A stretch of 64,000 bases of DNA from Polystyrenella longa (GTDB lineage: Bacteria; Planctomycetota; Planctomycetia; Planctomycetales; Planctomycetaceae), in NCBI RefSeq assembly GCF_007750395.1, contig NZ_CP036281.1, positions 4,363,001 through 4,427,000 on the forward strand, given 5' to 3'. Every line of letters starts with the position of its first letter. The stretch's first letter is position 1. The notes beneath the pieces were generated by a model. The model saw only the letters and a program-made list of their open reading frames with translations, had not been told where the DNA came from and made no database searches. Below, one piece after another: positions 1-8,764 of this stretch. A program made the position numbers and the translations under genes.

Positions 1-203
1 AACCTCGTTTACCGGTCGTGATATCTTTTCCAGGAGGCATGAGTTACCCTTCAACGTTGCCTATCGTCACAGGAATATATTGTCCGTACAACTCCCTGAT
101 TGCCTCCTTGCAAATCCACGAACAGACGAAACTTCTTGTAAATCTTCAGGATACCTGAGGTCTTCATTTGATACGGTTGAATACGACCGTGCGAATGAAT
201 AAC

Positions 204-551
204 TCAGTCGCGAGCCTCCTGCTCATCTGAAGAAGTTTCGTCTGGGCAATCTTCTTTGATTGATTGTTTGCTGTTGTCAACCGGCTGCTGCAGGGACTCG
301 TCGTCCTGCGAAATCAACCGGCTTTTGATGGATCGGTATTCTTCCTCTGTCAGCTCACCCCCACGGTGCAAATCCTGCATTTGTTTGAGTAATTGCCAGG
401 GGTCTGCCTCATGATCCGTATCATCGCGCAATCGTGCCCTGATCTGAATAACCACCCAGATCAGGATGCCCACCGCAAGAATCAGACCCGCGTACAAGTA
501 CCAGGATTCACTTATCATGTCTGGTAACGGGTTCTTGACACCAAATATCAT
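204..551 (-). CDS. Small single-pass membrane protein with SHOCT domain
   Basis: A 115-residue protein. Residues about 19-37 form one hydrophobic segment (LYAGLILAVGILIWVVIQI), followed by an acidic linker and a short amphipathic segment at 52-80 (WQLLKQMQDLHRGGELTEEE) that fits the SHOCT pattern (short C-terminal domain; G-x-L-T-E-E-E-Y/F core). The C-terminal 30 residues are acidic and probably disordered. SHOCT domains are thought to mediate oligomerisation or anchoring; the actual role of this protein is unknown. It stands alone, with no same-strand neighbour close by. The start is the first ATG and gives a complete membrane segment. Confidence 0.65.
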   Translation of the reverse strand: MIFGVKNPLPDMISESWYLYAGLILAVGILIWVVIQIRARLRDDTDHEADPWQLLKQMQDLHRGGELTEEEYRSIKSRLISQDDESLQQPVDNSKQSIKEDCPDETSSDEQEARD

Positions 552-1058
552 TTCTAAATTCTTTCCGCCCGCCAGTCTTGGGATGCGAAGTTTTAAACCA
601 GAAAATCATTATTAGTGCTTTGTCCTCCAACAGCAACCTTTTCTATTGCAGGAATCTCTTGCGGCTAGATGATCCGAAACAAAGTCAGTGTAACTGATTC
701 GAAAGTCTTACCTTTACGGATTCTGGAGTATCGCACTTCGCGTGCCAGTCCGCTCGGTTTCGTCGTTTTAACCATTCTGGACGCGTTTCCAAGAGGAATT
801 ACCTGTTTTTAGGCAATTGCTGTGTAAGTATTACACACATCTGCACGAGTTCAGTTGAACATCTGACATTACTTCGGAGGCAAAGTATTTCGGCAATGGC
901 ATTAATTTCGCTACCAGACAGGTCTTCGCTCGTATGGCATGGATTGAACAAGCGATTGTTCCCCTCTAGAATAGTAGTCCGAAATAAAATTTCAGGTTTC
1001 ATGCTTTCTGAGCAATTATTGCTGCCCATCATCTCGTAACCGGACAGGTTTTCCCAGT
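552..1058. other. Gene-free stretch upstream of two divergent genes
   Basis: About 500 nt between the divergent SHOCT gene and the 160-aa gene. It must hold both promoters, but I could not pick convincing -35/-10 pairs. A 77-codon minus-strand frame (799-1032) has no family resemblance and no clear ribosome binding site, and I do not call it. Confidence 0.5.
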
Positions 1059-1541
1059 ATGGATTTTGATCATCGTCTGAAGCGCGCCATTGGTCGCGGT
1101 TTACACGCTAAGAACTCCCGAGAACAGGAAGCCCAGGAGAAACAGCTCAATGAAGAAGAGTTGCGCATCCTGCATTCGCAAGCACGGATTGAGCTGACTG
1201 AGCACATAGACGTATGTCTGAAGAAGCTCGTCGACCATTTCCCGGGCTTTCAATATAGCTCCGTCATCGACTCCGATGGTTGGGGTGCGAAGATTCGACG
1301 GGACGATCTGGAACTGGACAGCGGCAAAAGAAAACAGCAATACAGCCAGCTACAATTGTTGATCTCCTCGTTCAATAAAGCCCAGGTGATTGAGCTGAAC
1401 ATAAAAGGGACAGCCCGTAACAAAGAAGTCATCCACCGGCGACATTTCCAGCAACTTCAAGATCTCGACACCGAATCCTTCTCCGAACTGATCGATCTCT
1501 GGGTCCTTGAATATGCTGAAAAGTATTCGGCCGGCACTTAA
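1059..1541 (+). CDS. Conserved-looking hypothetical protein, 160 aa
   Basis: Not recognised. The product is soluble, rich in charged residues, with a helical N-terminal third (repeated E/Q/K), a middle segment around residues 62-80 containing SVIDSDGWGAKIRRDD, and a helical C-terminus. There is no signal peptide or membrane segment. It lies 96 nt before the KDPG aldolase gene on the same strand, so co-transcription is possible. Codon use looks like that of the neighbouring genes, which supports it being real. No function is proposed. Confidence 0.6.
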   Translation: MDFDHRLKRAIGRGLHAKNSREQEAQEKQLNEEELRILHSQARIELTEHIDVCLKKLVDHFPGFQYSSVIDSDGWGAKIRRDDLELDSGKRKQQYSQLQLLISSFNKAQVIELNIKGTARNKEVIHRRHFQQLQDLDTESFSELIDLWVLEYAEKYSAGT

Positions 1542-1637
1542 TCGCTCGGCGACTTCCGATTGCTTCTCTTAACTTCTTCATTCTCTAATACAGCTCTATC
1601 CTTCTTCACACACTCTCCGATTTAGAAATCCTCCTCC

Positions 1638-2288
1638 ATGAATTCGCACGCCGATCTGCAGCACGTCCTCGATTCCGGTCTCGTCGCCATTCTGCGGGCG
1701 CCCTCGGGAGACCAACTGGCTAAGGTCGCCGAAGCATTGTATGAAGGTGGTATCGATATTCTGGAAGTCACGTTCACCGTTCCGAACGCCTTGGAAATCA
1801 TCGAAGAAGTCTCCCGTCGCATGGGCGATAAAATCTTGCTGGGAGCCGGTTCTGTCCTCGATCCCGAAACAGCCCGCGCAGCGATTCTGGCGGGCGCCGA
1901 CTTTATCGTGTCACCCGTGGTGAATCTGGATGTCATCAGGTTGTGCAAACGTTACAGCAAATTGATCATGCCCGGTGCCTTTACACCGACTGAAATCCTC
2001 TCCGCCTGGGAAGCAGGAGCTGATGTGGTTAAAGTCTTCCCGGCCGATATTGGGGGGCCAAGTTATCTGAAAGCGGTTAAAGCGCCGCTGCCTCAAGTCC
2101 GGCTCATGCCTACAGGCGGTGTGAACCTGGATACACTGGATAGCTTCCTCGATGCCGGAGCCTGTGCCGTAGGACTGGGAAGTTCACTGGTGGAGAAAGA
2201 TGCGGTTGCCAAAGGAGATATGGCCCGCATCACCGATCTCGCCAGCCAGTACGTGGCCAAAATGAAAGCGTACCGAAACGGAAAATAG
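1638..2288 (+). CDS. eda: 2-keto-3-deoxy-6-phosphogluconate (KDPG) aldolase
   Basis: Class I aldolase that splits KDPG into pyruvate and glyceraldehyde 3-phosphate (Entner-Doudoroff pathway); many family members also cleave 4-hydroxy-2-oxoglutarate. The 216 residues match the family's usual length. Visible signatures: R20, catalytic Glu43 in ILEVTFTVPN, the GAGSV loop at 69-73, MPGAFTPTE at 111-119, Schiff-base Lys132 in DVVKVFPAD, and the phosphate-binding PTGGV at 158-162. All key residues are present, so the enzyme should be active. No other Entner-Doudoroff gene is adjacent, so the physiological substrate (KDPG or a related 2-keto-3-deoxy acid) is not settled by context. Confidence 0.93.
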   Translation: MNSHADLQHVLDSGLVAILRAPSGDQLAKVAEALYEGGIDILEVTFTVPNALEIIEEVSRRMGDKILLGAGSVLDPETARAAILAGADFIVSPVVNLDVIRLCKRYSKLIMPGAFTPTEILSAWEAGADVVKVFPADIGGPSYLKAVKAPLPQVRLMPTGGVNLDTLDSFLDAGACAVGLGSSLVEKDAVAKGDMARITDLASQYVAKMKAYRNGK

Positions 2289-2565
2289 CTCGCTATTGAA
2301 AGTGAGTTGGGAGGCTTACAGCCGGAATACAGGGCTTCGAGGAATTAGACTGCATTAAGTCGAAGTTCAAAAAAACGGCGAAATTGGTCTTGGTCTCTTT
2401 GTGAAAACTGGGTTAAATTGAGACGATTCGATCTGGCCCTGGTGAAGGGCGCCTTGTCGATTCCGGTCAACGAATCCTATCTGACCTCCATTCACCTCTG
2501 AATTCGCCGGATCAATCCTAACTTACGCTCATCAACGAGTGATCGTTTTTCGAACCCTCGGCTGA

Positions 2566-3603
2566 ATGACTGACGACTTTATTTTCGACGACTCAACGAA
2601 TGAGTTATTGAATGTCAGTCTCGATTCAGGTTCGGATGAGTGCTACTCACCATTTCGCGCAACCGCAGGGAGGCATCGCGTGGACACTCTTCTTATCGCT
2701 GGTATCGATTCTGTCGCCGGCTACAACATCGCCGTCGCACTTTCCGAACAATTTCATGTCATCGGACTTTCGTTCAAGACACCGATTCTATTCGAAGGCG
2801 AAGAGACCGAACTTTGTCCGACGGAATCCGCAGCCCATATTGTGGACTGCCTCGAAGAAATAAAGCCTGACTGGATTCTTTATTGCGGACCGACTGCCTG
2901 CTCAAGTTGGGATGTCGATCCTGCAGAACTGCGAAGCCCTTCGCTTGTCAAACATGCCCGTCGCTGGGCGGAAGCCACTCGGACTTGTGATTCCCGATTC
3001 ACGGTAATCTCATCTGACGCCGTTTTTACGGGCCCCTGGATGTTCCACCGTGAAGAAAGTGATTGCTACTGCCTATCCGCAGAAGCCGCTAACATTCGGG
3101 AAATGGAAGCCGCAATCATTGCCGTGTATCCCCAGGCAATGATTGTCCGCACCCACGTTTTTGGTTGGACTCCTGCCGAATTAAAACAACAAAGTATCGA
3201 CAAAGTTCTCGATCAACTGGAAACAGGAAAAAGCTTCGCCGGAATGCCTTCATCCAGCCCTATCCTGACAGACCAATTAGCAGGGATACTTGCTAAACTG
3301 GAAGAGCGGCAGGTGAGCGGGTTACTTCATATCGGCAGTGCCGAACGCTGCACCCCACTGCAGTTCGCGTCACACGTTGCATTGGAGTTTGATGTAGCAG
3401 CCCCCATCGCCAAGTCGATCGGTGCCGTCACTGAAAGACAAATCGGGTTCGGGCAGGGCGAAAGTTCTCTGCAATGCACGAAACTCCGTAAAGTCCTGGG
3501 AATAGGGCTCCCGCTGGTTTCAGATGGAATCCGGCTACTCGCCATTCAATGCGAAAAACAATCTCAATTATTCTCAGGCTTCTCGATTAACAGAGCGGCA
3601 TGA
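2566..3603 (+). CDS. RmlD-like NAD(P)-dependent sugar reductase family protein, degenerate active site
   Basis: A 345-residue protein with an unusual ~35-residue acidic N-terminal extension, then a Rossmann fold beginning at VDTLLIAGIDSVAGYNIA, in the position of the G-x-x-G-x-x-G cofactor loop. The segment FTVISSDAVFTGPW corresponds to the strand that carries the catalytic Thr/Ser in dTDP-4-dehydrorhamnose reductases (RmlD; usually STDYVFDG). The expected Y-x-x-x-K that should follow is not visible; the region reads LSAEAANIREME. The family resemblance is clear, but reductase activity is doubtful. A strong terminator follows 56 nt downstream, so this is the end of a transcription unit. Confidence 0.7.
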   Translation: MTDDFIFDDSTNELLNVSLDSGSDECYSPFRATAGRHRVDTLLIAGIDSVAGYNIAVALSEQFHVIGLSFKTPILFEGEETELCPTESAAHIVDCLEEIKPDWILYCGPTACSSWDVDPAELRSPSLVKHARRWAEATRTCDSRFTVISSDAVFTGPWMFHREESDCYCLSAEAANIREMEAAIIAVYPQAMIVRTHVFGWTPAELKQQSIDKVLDQLETGKSFAGMPSSSPILTDQLAGILAKLEERQVSGLLHIGSAERCTPLQFASHVALEFDVAAPIAKSIGAVTERQIGFGQGESSLQCTKLRKVLGIGLPLVSDGIRLLAIQCEKQSQLFSGFSINRAA

Positions 3604-3659
3604 TATAAAACCAAACAACTGAATTCGACTTCTGGAATTGACGATTCCAGAGAACCCCT

Positions 3660-3698
3660 CCGACTGCAGCCCTCCTACAGGTTGCGGTCGGTTTTTTT
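3660..3698 (+). terminator. Rho-independent terminator after the RmlD-like gene
   Basis: A 12-bp stem (3660-3671 with 3680-3691, containing G-U pairs), an 8-nt loop, then seven T at 3692-3698. It lies between two convergent genes and acts on the plus strand. Confidence 0.85.
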
Positions 3699-3722
3699 AT
3701 GCGCTGTAAGTACATCCACAGT

Positions 3723-6605
3723 TCAGTCACCCGTTCGGATTAACTCCAACCCATTGATCATCGTTTCGCCTTGTTCTGAAACTAGCTCAAGCAGGAAATC
3801 CTCGCCTACCGTAATTCCATCGAAACTCTTAACGATGCCTCGATTATCGCCTGCTGCCTCGGCGACGATATCAAATGAGTTCAGCACCGGTTCCCCCTGA
3901 ACTGAGATGGTTTGCACGCGTGCGCCGGATTCTCTTATTGGTAGATCGCAGAAGTAGAGACGAACGGTGTAGGTACCCGGTTTGAGTTTTTCCAGTTTGA
4001 ATTCACTCAGCCCAATGGCCGCCGAGCCATCGACCCACGGCCATTTCTCACTCGAATCGATTCGCAAACTGTGTCGGTAAGAATAGTCGACTGTTGCCGG
4101 GGAAGTATTCGCCGTAAGCTTTGGAGAAGGCTCGCCCAGACTTGGAAAGTTCAACCAGAGTGTCCCTTCTCGGGTCATTCGAGCGCCGGGAGCACCAAAG
4201 TTAATCCCTATTCGCTGGATCGATTCGGGTTCGCTTTCACCCCAAACGGCCCACTGCTCGTGCGTTTCCGGCACAGCATAGAGAGCCATGCTGGTAGGTA
4301 ATGGGTAACTGCAGGTACAGCCTTCGTAAAAGTAAGGCACGTTGAGTAACCCGTTTGCCGGGATGATACTGTTGGTACAACCCGACCGGGGACCGCTCAG
4401 GAACATTGTCCCGCTTTCGAGCGTTTTGTCGTAAAAAGCAGGGGTTCCGCTTCGCATGGTGAATAGAAAACCATAGTCGACGCCCCCGTCGCAACCGTAG
4501 TTTTTCGGAAAGTCGCGTTTCTCTTCTTTGCCCGACAGGGGATTGATACGAGTTCCCTGTTCCGGTTTCGCTGGATGCCACGCATCCTTTTGATACGGTG
4601 GCCGATACTGCGTGGGCTCCGATGCCTCTTCCTTATTTACCGTATGTTTCGCCCGGGCTTCCTGAGCCTCGGACTCTTCAAACAACCGCCCGGTATAGAC
4701 ATCGGAAAAAGAGGGTGGGAACAAAGGAAAGTCGACAGTGTAGTCCGACCGGTCCCGTTCGCTTAACCAGGATTTACCGCGCGAGACCATCACCCCTTTC
4801 TCAAAAGACGGTTGCGGAGACCGTTTGAAATTTTTAACGAGATCATTGAACCAGAGCACACCGACAGGGAACCGCACCAGTTCATCCTGGTTGAGTTCCC
4901 AGTCGGTCTGGTAATCCTGACTTCCGGGCAGAGGCCCTACCCGAGAGAATGTCGCTGTGGAGTTCGCTTTACTGGCGAGCGCTTCGTCTCCCCATTCGCT
5001 ATAGAGCGTTTGCATCAGGGTACTTCGAAACGTGTCCTCTTTAATCCCTTCTGCAAAATGCAGTTGCCCGCCATAAGGACGTACGGAGTTGACGAAAGAA
5101 TCTAAATTCAATTCGCCATTGGCACCGAGGACTCTTTCCAGATCCGATTGACTACGAGCATAAACCAGCTCGGCCCAATAGGGAGGAAGTCCTGCTTTCC
5201 CCGTCTCCAGAAGCCAAACCACTCCTCGCGAACCATAGTGACCTGCTGCTTGAAGGTGCTGGCGAAGCTTCGTAGCTTGATTGGTGTCGTTCTCCAGAAC
5301 AATCAACTTCAAGTCCGTCTTTTCCAGAAGCATGTCCAAACTGGCGGCATCCGGACTCCCGACCGATAACGCATATCCAGATGATGTATGCAGCGATTCA
5401 ATAACTCGTCGTGTTTCTGCATCCAGTGGATGTTCGTCGTCACTTTTCACAATCGAAGTCGAATTTGCTTTTGCGATCGCCAATGGAAATTGAACCGGCT
5501 TTCGGTTTTCGGTTCCATACACACACAGTTGCCCACCCTCAGTAACCACAACGGCATAATCGTTTACCGGCACTAGATTCTGAACTGGTCCCGCAATCCC
5601 ATGATCCGGTTTGTCAAAACTAATAACTTCTTCGGCGGCCGTAATCTGGCGATGCAGGTTTCCGTCGCCGGTGCCGAATTGCTGTTTGTCTTCGTGACGC
5701 TGTTGGTTAATCACTTCATCAAAACTGACTGTTCCACGCCGGACAGCCTTCGCCGATTCAGGATCGAGTGACGAAAACCAACCGCCCGGATATCGCGACA
5801 CTTTCGGCAGTGCAAATTCTATCAATTCGCCGGTCTCTTTATTCAAACGAGCCGGGTAGGCGGCGGAGCAGGGGATGACCAGCTCGTCATCATTGATTAA
5901 CAGATACCCTTGTGGGGCCAGGCCACCCATGGCGACTGTTTGGTGAGGATGGTCGCCATACAGATATCCAAGTCGATCATTCTGCCAGATCACTTCACCT
6001 GTCTCTACCGAAAGAGCCGTGGCCACAATTCCTTCAAATGGCCAGACACCCGCGGCAAGGTAGACTGTTCCATCATCGACAACAGCACCACCGCGGACTG
6101 GCCAAACGGAAGTCAGCCGTTCGTTTGCCAATAGCTTTCGGTCACTTAACGCGACCTGTTTCTTCCATTGAAGTTCGCCCGTCTGCAGACTGAGGCAGTA
6201 AAAGTAACCATCGTCCGATCCGAAGAGAACTCGATCACCCCAGAGAACCGGCGCCAGTCGATTGGGGCCGTTCGTGAAGAAGGACCATTTTTCCTGTCCA
6301 GTCTTCAGGTCATATGCTGTGACGGTATCTTCAACAGACGAGGCCAGGACGATCGTGTCCTTCTTGATCACCGGTTCGTATCGACCGTCGAACTGTAGTC
6401 GCGGATTATCAAACGCCGGATTGATCTCGGGCAACTCTCGCGACCACTGCAAATGCAGTTCGCCCTCCAGGCCTTGAACCGATACAGCGGTCCGCCCGGA
6501 GTTGTTTCGCCACGTTGGCCAGTCTTCGGAGAAGACGGAGCCCTGAAAAAGAGAAAGACTCAAAAGAACACAAAACGAAACCGTTACTCGACTCATTCCA
6601 AACAC
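3723..6605 (-). CDS. Giant secreted PQQ-type beta-propeller protein with Rossmann-like and malectin-like domains (960 aa)
   Basis: A Sec signal peptide (residues 1-26) is followed by EDWPTWRNNSGRTAV, the usual opening of planctomycete PQQ/BamB-like propellers. Residues about 30-390 carry blade motifs such as TGQEKWSF, TGELQWKK and TGEVIWQN. Residues about 400-530 are a Rossmann methyltransferase-like domain whose motif I is degenerate (SVGSPDAASL), ending with VRPYGGQL. The second propeller, long in the 1456-aa paralogue at 34023-38393, is reduced here to about 200 residues. A signature Cys743-x19-Cys763-x-Cys765 follows, then a malectin-like carbohydrate-binding domain from about 840 to the end (TYTVRLYFCDLP, GEPVLNSFDIVAEA). 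Likely exported; no enzymatic function can be assigned. It is a monocistronic gene with divergent and convergent neighbours. Confidence 0.85.
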   Translation of the reverse strand: MFGMSRVTVSFCVLLSLSLFQGSVFSEDWPTWRNNSGRTAVSVQGLEGELHLQWSRELPEINPAFDNPRLQFDGRYEPVIKKDTIVLASSVEDTVTAYDLKTGQEKWSFFTNGPNRLAPVLWGDRVLFGSDDGYFYCLSLQTGELQWKKQVALSDRKLLANERLTSVWPVRGGAVVDDGTVYLAAGVWPFEGIVATALSVETGEVIWQNDRLGYLYGDHPHQTVAMGGLAPQGYLLINDDELVIPCSAAYPARLNKETGELIEFALPKVSRYPGGWFSSLDPESAKAVRRGTVSFDEVINQQRHEDKQQFGTGDGNLHRQITAAEEVISFDKPDHGIAGPVQNLVPVNDYAVVVTEGGQLCVYGTENRKPVQFPLAIAKANSTSIVKSDDEHPLDAETRRVIESLHTSSGYALSVGSPDAASLDMLLEKTDLKLIVLENDTNQATKLRQHLQAAGHYGSRGVVWLLETGKAGLPPYWAELVYARSQSDLERVLGANGELNLDSFVNSVRPYGGQLHFAEGIKEDTFRSTLMQTLYSEWGDEALASKANSTATFSRVGPLPGSQDYQTDWELNQDELVRFPVGVLWFNDLVKNFKRSPQPSFEKGVMVSRGKSWLSERDRSDYTVDFPLFPPSFSDVYTGRLFEESEAQEARAKHTVNKEEASEPTQYRPPYQKDAWHPAKPEQGTRINPLSGKEEKRDFPKNYGCDGGVDYGFLFTMRSGTPAFYDKTLESGTMFLSGPRSGCTNSIIPANGLLNVPYFYEGCTCSYPLPTSMALYAVPETHEQWAVWGESEPESIQRIGINFGAPGARMTREGTLWLNFPSLGEPSPKLTANTSPATVDYSYRHSLRIDSSEKWPWVDGSAAIGLSEFKLEKLKPGTYTVRLYFCDLPIRESGARVQTISVQGEPVLNSFDIVAEAAGDNRGIVKSFDGITVGEDFLLELVSEQGETMINGLELIRTGD

Positions 6606-6777
6606 CTGTCGTTATTCGTCGTTATTAGTCAGTCTGAAAGTCTACGCCCCTAAAGAAACGTTTCTGGCATCATGACACGACTACTGTAGCGAGGGCAAGC
6701 CGTATCGCCGAAAGTACCGCCGACATCAGCGAGGCTCCGGATGGTCCATTTCAATCCCCAATAAATCGTACTGCGCA

Positions 6778-6812
6778 TAAAAAAACGCCGGGCTCGAAGA
6801 AACCGGCGTTTT
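6778..6812 (-). terminator. Terminator of the first csrA gene
   Basis: A perfect 10-bp stem (6782-6791 with 6803-6812) and an 11-nt loop. Read on the minus strand, the stem ends in a run of T. It lies downstream of csrA and upstream of the PQQ gene start. Confidence 0.85.
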
Positions 6813-6922
6813 AATTGAATTGTATCGACAGGCCAGTGAAAGATTTCGGTTGGGCAGGGACCGCATCAGAATTGGCCGAATGCTATCGGGCATGCAAGTT
6901 ACTTTACCGCATTCGATATCGA

Positions 6923-7126
6923 TTACGGAGAGATGTATTCCGTCCGGACTGGTTCATCCGGTTGGATATCTCCCAACTCGATAAGCAGTTCTTCCCGCAC
7001 AATATTCATAGAGCGGGGTGCCTCGATACCTAGCCGCACATTGTTGGGTCCAACCCGCACAATGGTTACGGCGATCTCGTCACCGATCAGGATCTTCTCG
7101 CCAGTTTTTCTTGAAAGCACAAGCAT
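6923..7126 (-). CDS. csrA: Carbon storage regulator CsrA, first copy
   Basis: A 67-residue RNA-binding homodimer that blocks or exposes ribosome binding sites at GGA motifs. It has the invariant N-terminus MLVLSRKTGEKI and the conserved core VRLGIEAPRSMNIVREEL with the RNA-contacting Arg. The C-terminal tail after residue 55 is acidic and differs from that of the second copy at 18401-18604. A good ribosome binding site (GGAGG, 7-nt spacer) precedes the ATG. It has its own terminator and no flagellar neighbour, unlike the fliW-csrA arrangement common in other bacteria. Confidence 0.95.
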   Translation of the reverse strand: MLVLSRKTGEKILIGDEIAVTIVRVGPNNVRLGIEAPRSMNIVREELLIELGDIQPDEPVRTEYISP

Positions 7127-7655
7127 CTTTCAACCTCCATTTTTCCTTTGGATGTACTCATTCGTCCTTGGTGGCCACTCATGTCAACAATCCGGTGATC
7201 AGTAGCTGGTTGTCACATCAATCCAGGTACCTGTCAGATCGAGTTAGCCGTGTGATAGCCGGTTAGCCCGACCACTTGAGACTCACGTGTCATCACTACG
7301 ATGACGTCATCAATAGGATAACGCTTTTGATCCGAACAGATCCAGACCGACTTCCTTTTTTTAGCCAAAGAAACAATATTCGCTCTCAAGCAGCCTCTGG
7401 CATTAAGATAGGCAAGCCCAAGGCTATTTTGCACCAGGAAATGCATCGATGCACAACAAGCAGGCACTAGAGGCGTGCCTAAAAAGAAGGCACCGCTTGG
7501 CTGTGTGAAAAATAGGCGATATTTAGAGCTCAGAGAGACGGCGACTTGATATTCGAGGCCCTGTTGGCGATGCTGGCTCTTGATTGGTGGGCAGCATTTG
7601 CCCGTATTCGTTTCTGATTTAAGGTTGGCGACAGTAGATAGAGGAGCGTACAGCG
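7127..7655. other. Gene-free stretch with a 12-bp palindrome
   Basis: About 530 nt between divergent csrA and the Gfo/Idh/MocA gene. It holds a perfect palindrome GATGACGTCATC at 7300-7311, a possible operator, and a weak AGGCAC/GTGCCT hairpin near 7450-7470. Short open frames in both strands here have no family resemblance and are not called. Confidence 0.45.
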
Positions 7656-8705
7656 ATGGTTCGGATCGGCATCATTGGCATCGGGTTCATGGGATACACG
7701 CACTTTGAAGGTGCGAAATTTCTCAAGCGAGATAAAATCACAGCCATTGCCACTCGCGACAAGAAAAAGCTGTCCGGGAACTGGAGCAGTATTCAGGGCA
7801 ACTTTGGCCCTCGCGCCGGCCAGGTCGACACCTCCGACCTGAAAAAGTACGAGGACTACCACGATCTGCTGAACGATCCGGAGATTGACCTGGTCGATAT
7901 TTGCCTTCCGACTGAATTGCACGAGAAAGTGACTTTGGAGGCATTGGCCGCTGGCAAAAATGTGCTGGTGGAGAAACCGATCTCCATTGAACTGAAGTCG
8001 GCCAATAAGATGGTTGCCGCCGCCGAGAAAGCAGGAAAGCAACTGATGGTGGGCCACGTCCTGCCGTTCTTCCCTGAATTTCGCTTTCTCTACGAGACCG
8101 CCCGCAGCGGTCGCCTCGGCAAAATTAGATCGGCCCGTTTCCACCGCGTAATTGCCCCACCAAACTGGTCGGATAATATCGCCGACTATGCCAAACTAGG
8201 CGGATGGGGAATCGACCTGCACATTCACGACAACCACTTTATCGGCCTGTTGTGTGGCATACCTCAAAAGGTCTTTTCAAACGGAGTGATGGAGCAGGGC
8301 CTCGTCAATCATCTGCACACACAATATGTCTATGAAGACTCGGAGCTTTCCGTCAGCTGCGTCAGCGGTGGTATTGCTCCGAAGCACCTGCAGTTCTCAC
8401 ACGGGTTTGAAGTGATCTTCGAAGAAGGGGCTCTGCTCTTTTCAGCAGGAACTTTTGGCGGGGAATGGGTGGTCGACCGCCCACTGACCGAAATCGCCAA
8501 GTCCAACAAACCGAAGTCGCCGAAACTCAAAGGGGGCAGCGAATGGTGCTCCGCCTTTACCGAGGAACTGCGGACCGCTTGCGATACGATCAGCAAGGGA
8601 ACCGCTCCGGAAATCCTGTCCGGGCAACTCGCACTGGACGCCCTCAAGATCTGCCACGCGGAAGCAAAGAGCATCGAGTCAGGCCGCATTATCTCGGTCC
8701 GGTAG
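7656..8705 (+). CDS. Gfo/Idh/MocA family NAD(P)-dependent oxidoreductase (cytoplasmic)
   Basis: A 349-residue sugar or inositol dehydrogenase-like enzyme. An N-terminal Rossmann domain starts at GIIGIGFMG (residues 5-13), then the family signature EKP at 106-108 with the catalytic Lys107. The C-terminal alpha/beta domain contains GGWGIDLHIHDNHF, matching the conserved D-x-x-x-H area. There is no signal peptide, unlike the Tat-exported relative at 29858-31171. The substrate cannot be read from the sequence. An AGAGGAG-like ribosome binding site precedes the ATG. The convergent methyltransferase gene downstream is unrelated. Confidence 0.88.
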   Translation: MVRIGIIGIGFMGYTHFEGAKFLKRDKITAIATRDKKKLSGNWSSIQGNFGPRAGQVDTSDLKKYEDYHDLLNDPEIDLVDICLPTELHEKVTLEALAAGKNVLVEKPISIELKSANKMVAAAEKAGKQLMVGHVLPFFPEFRFLYETARSGRLGKIRSARFHRVIAPPNWSDNIADYAKLGGWGIDLHIHDNHFIGLLCGIPQKVFSNGVMEQGLVNHLHTQYVYEDSELSVSCVSGGIAPKHLQFSHGFEVIFEEGALLFSAGTFGGEWVVDRPLTEIAKSNKPKSPKLKGGSEWCSAFTEELRTACDTISKGTAPEILSGQLALDALKICHAEAKSIESGRIISVR

Positions 8706-8764
8706 AGCGCATCATATTTAAAACGTGATCCGACCAAAGCTCGACCGTCGGTGGCGAAGGCTAT

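Noticed and set aside
39-158. Small plus-strand frame at the left edge preceded by AGGAGG
   Set aside because: The purine motif is only 1 nt from the ATG and the 39-residue product looks random.
799-1032. 77-codon minus-strand frame in the 552-1058 spacer
   Set aside because: No family resemblance, no ribosome binding site and Cys/Ser-rich noise-like composition.
7234-7470. Opposite-strand frames of 64-77 codons before the Gfo/Idh/MocA gene
   Set aside because: They overlap each other, have no recognisable content and lie in a regulatory-looking spacer.
7450-7475. AGGCAC/GTGCCT hairpin as a terminator
   Set aside because: Only six base pairs, and no T-run in a sensible position relative to a gene end.
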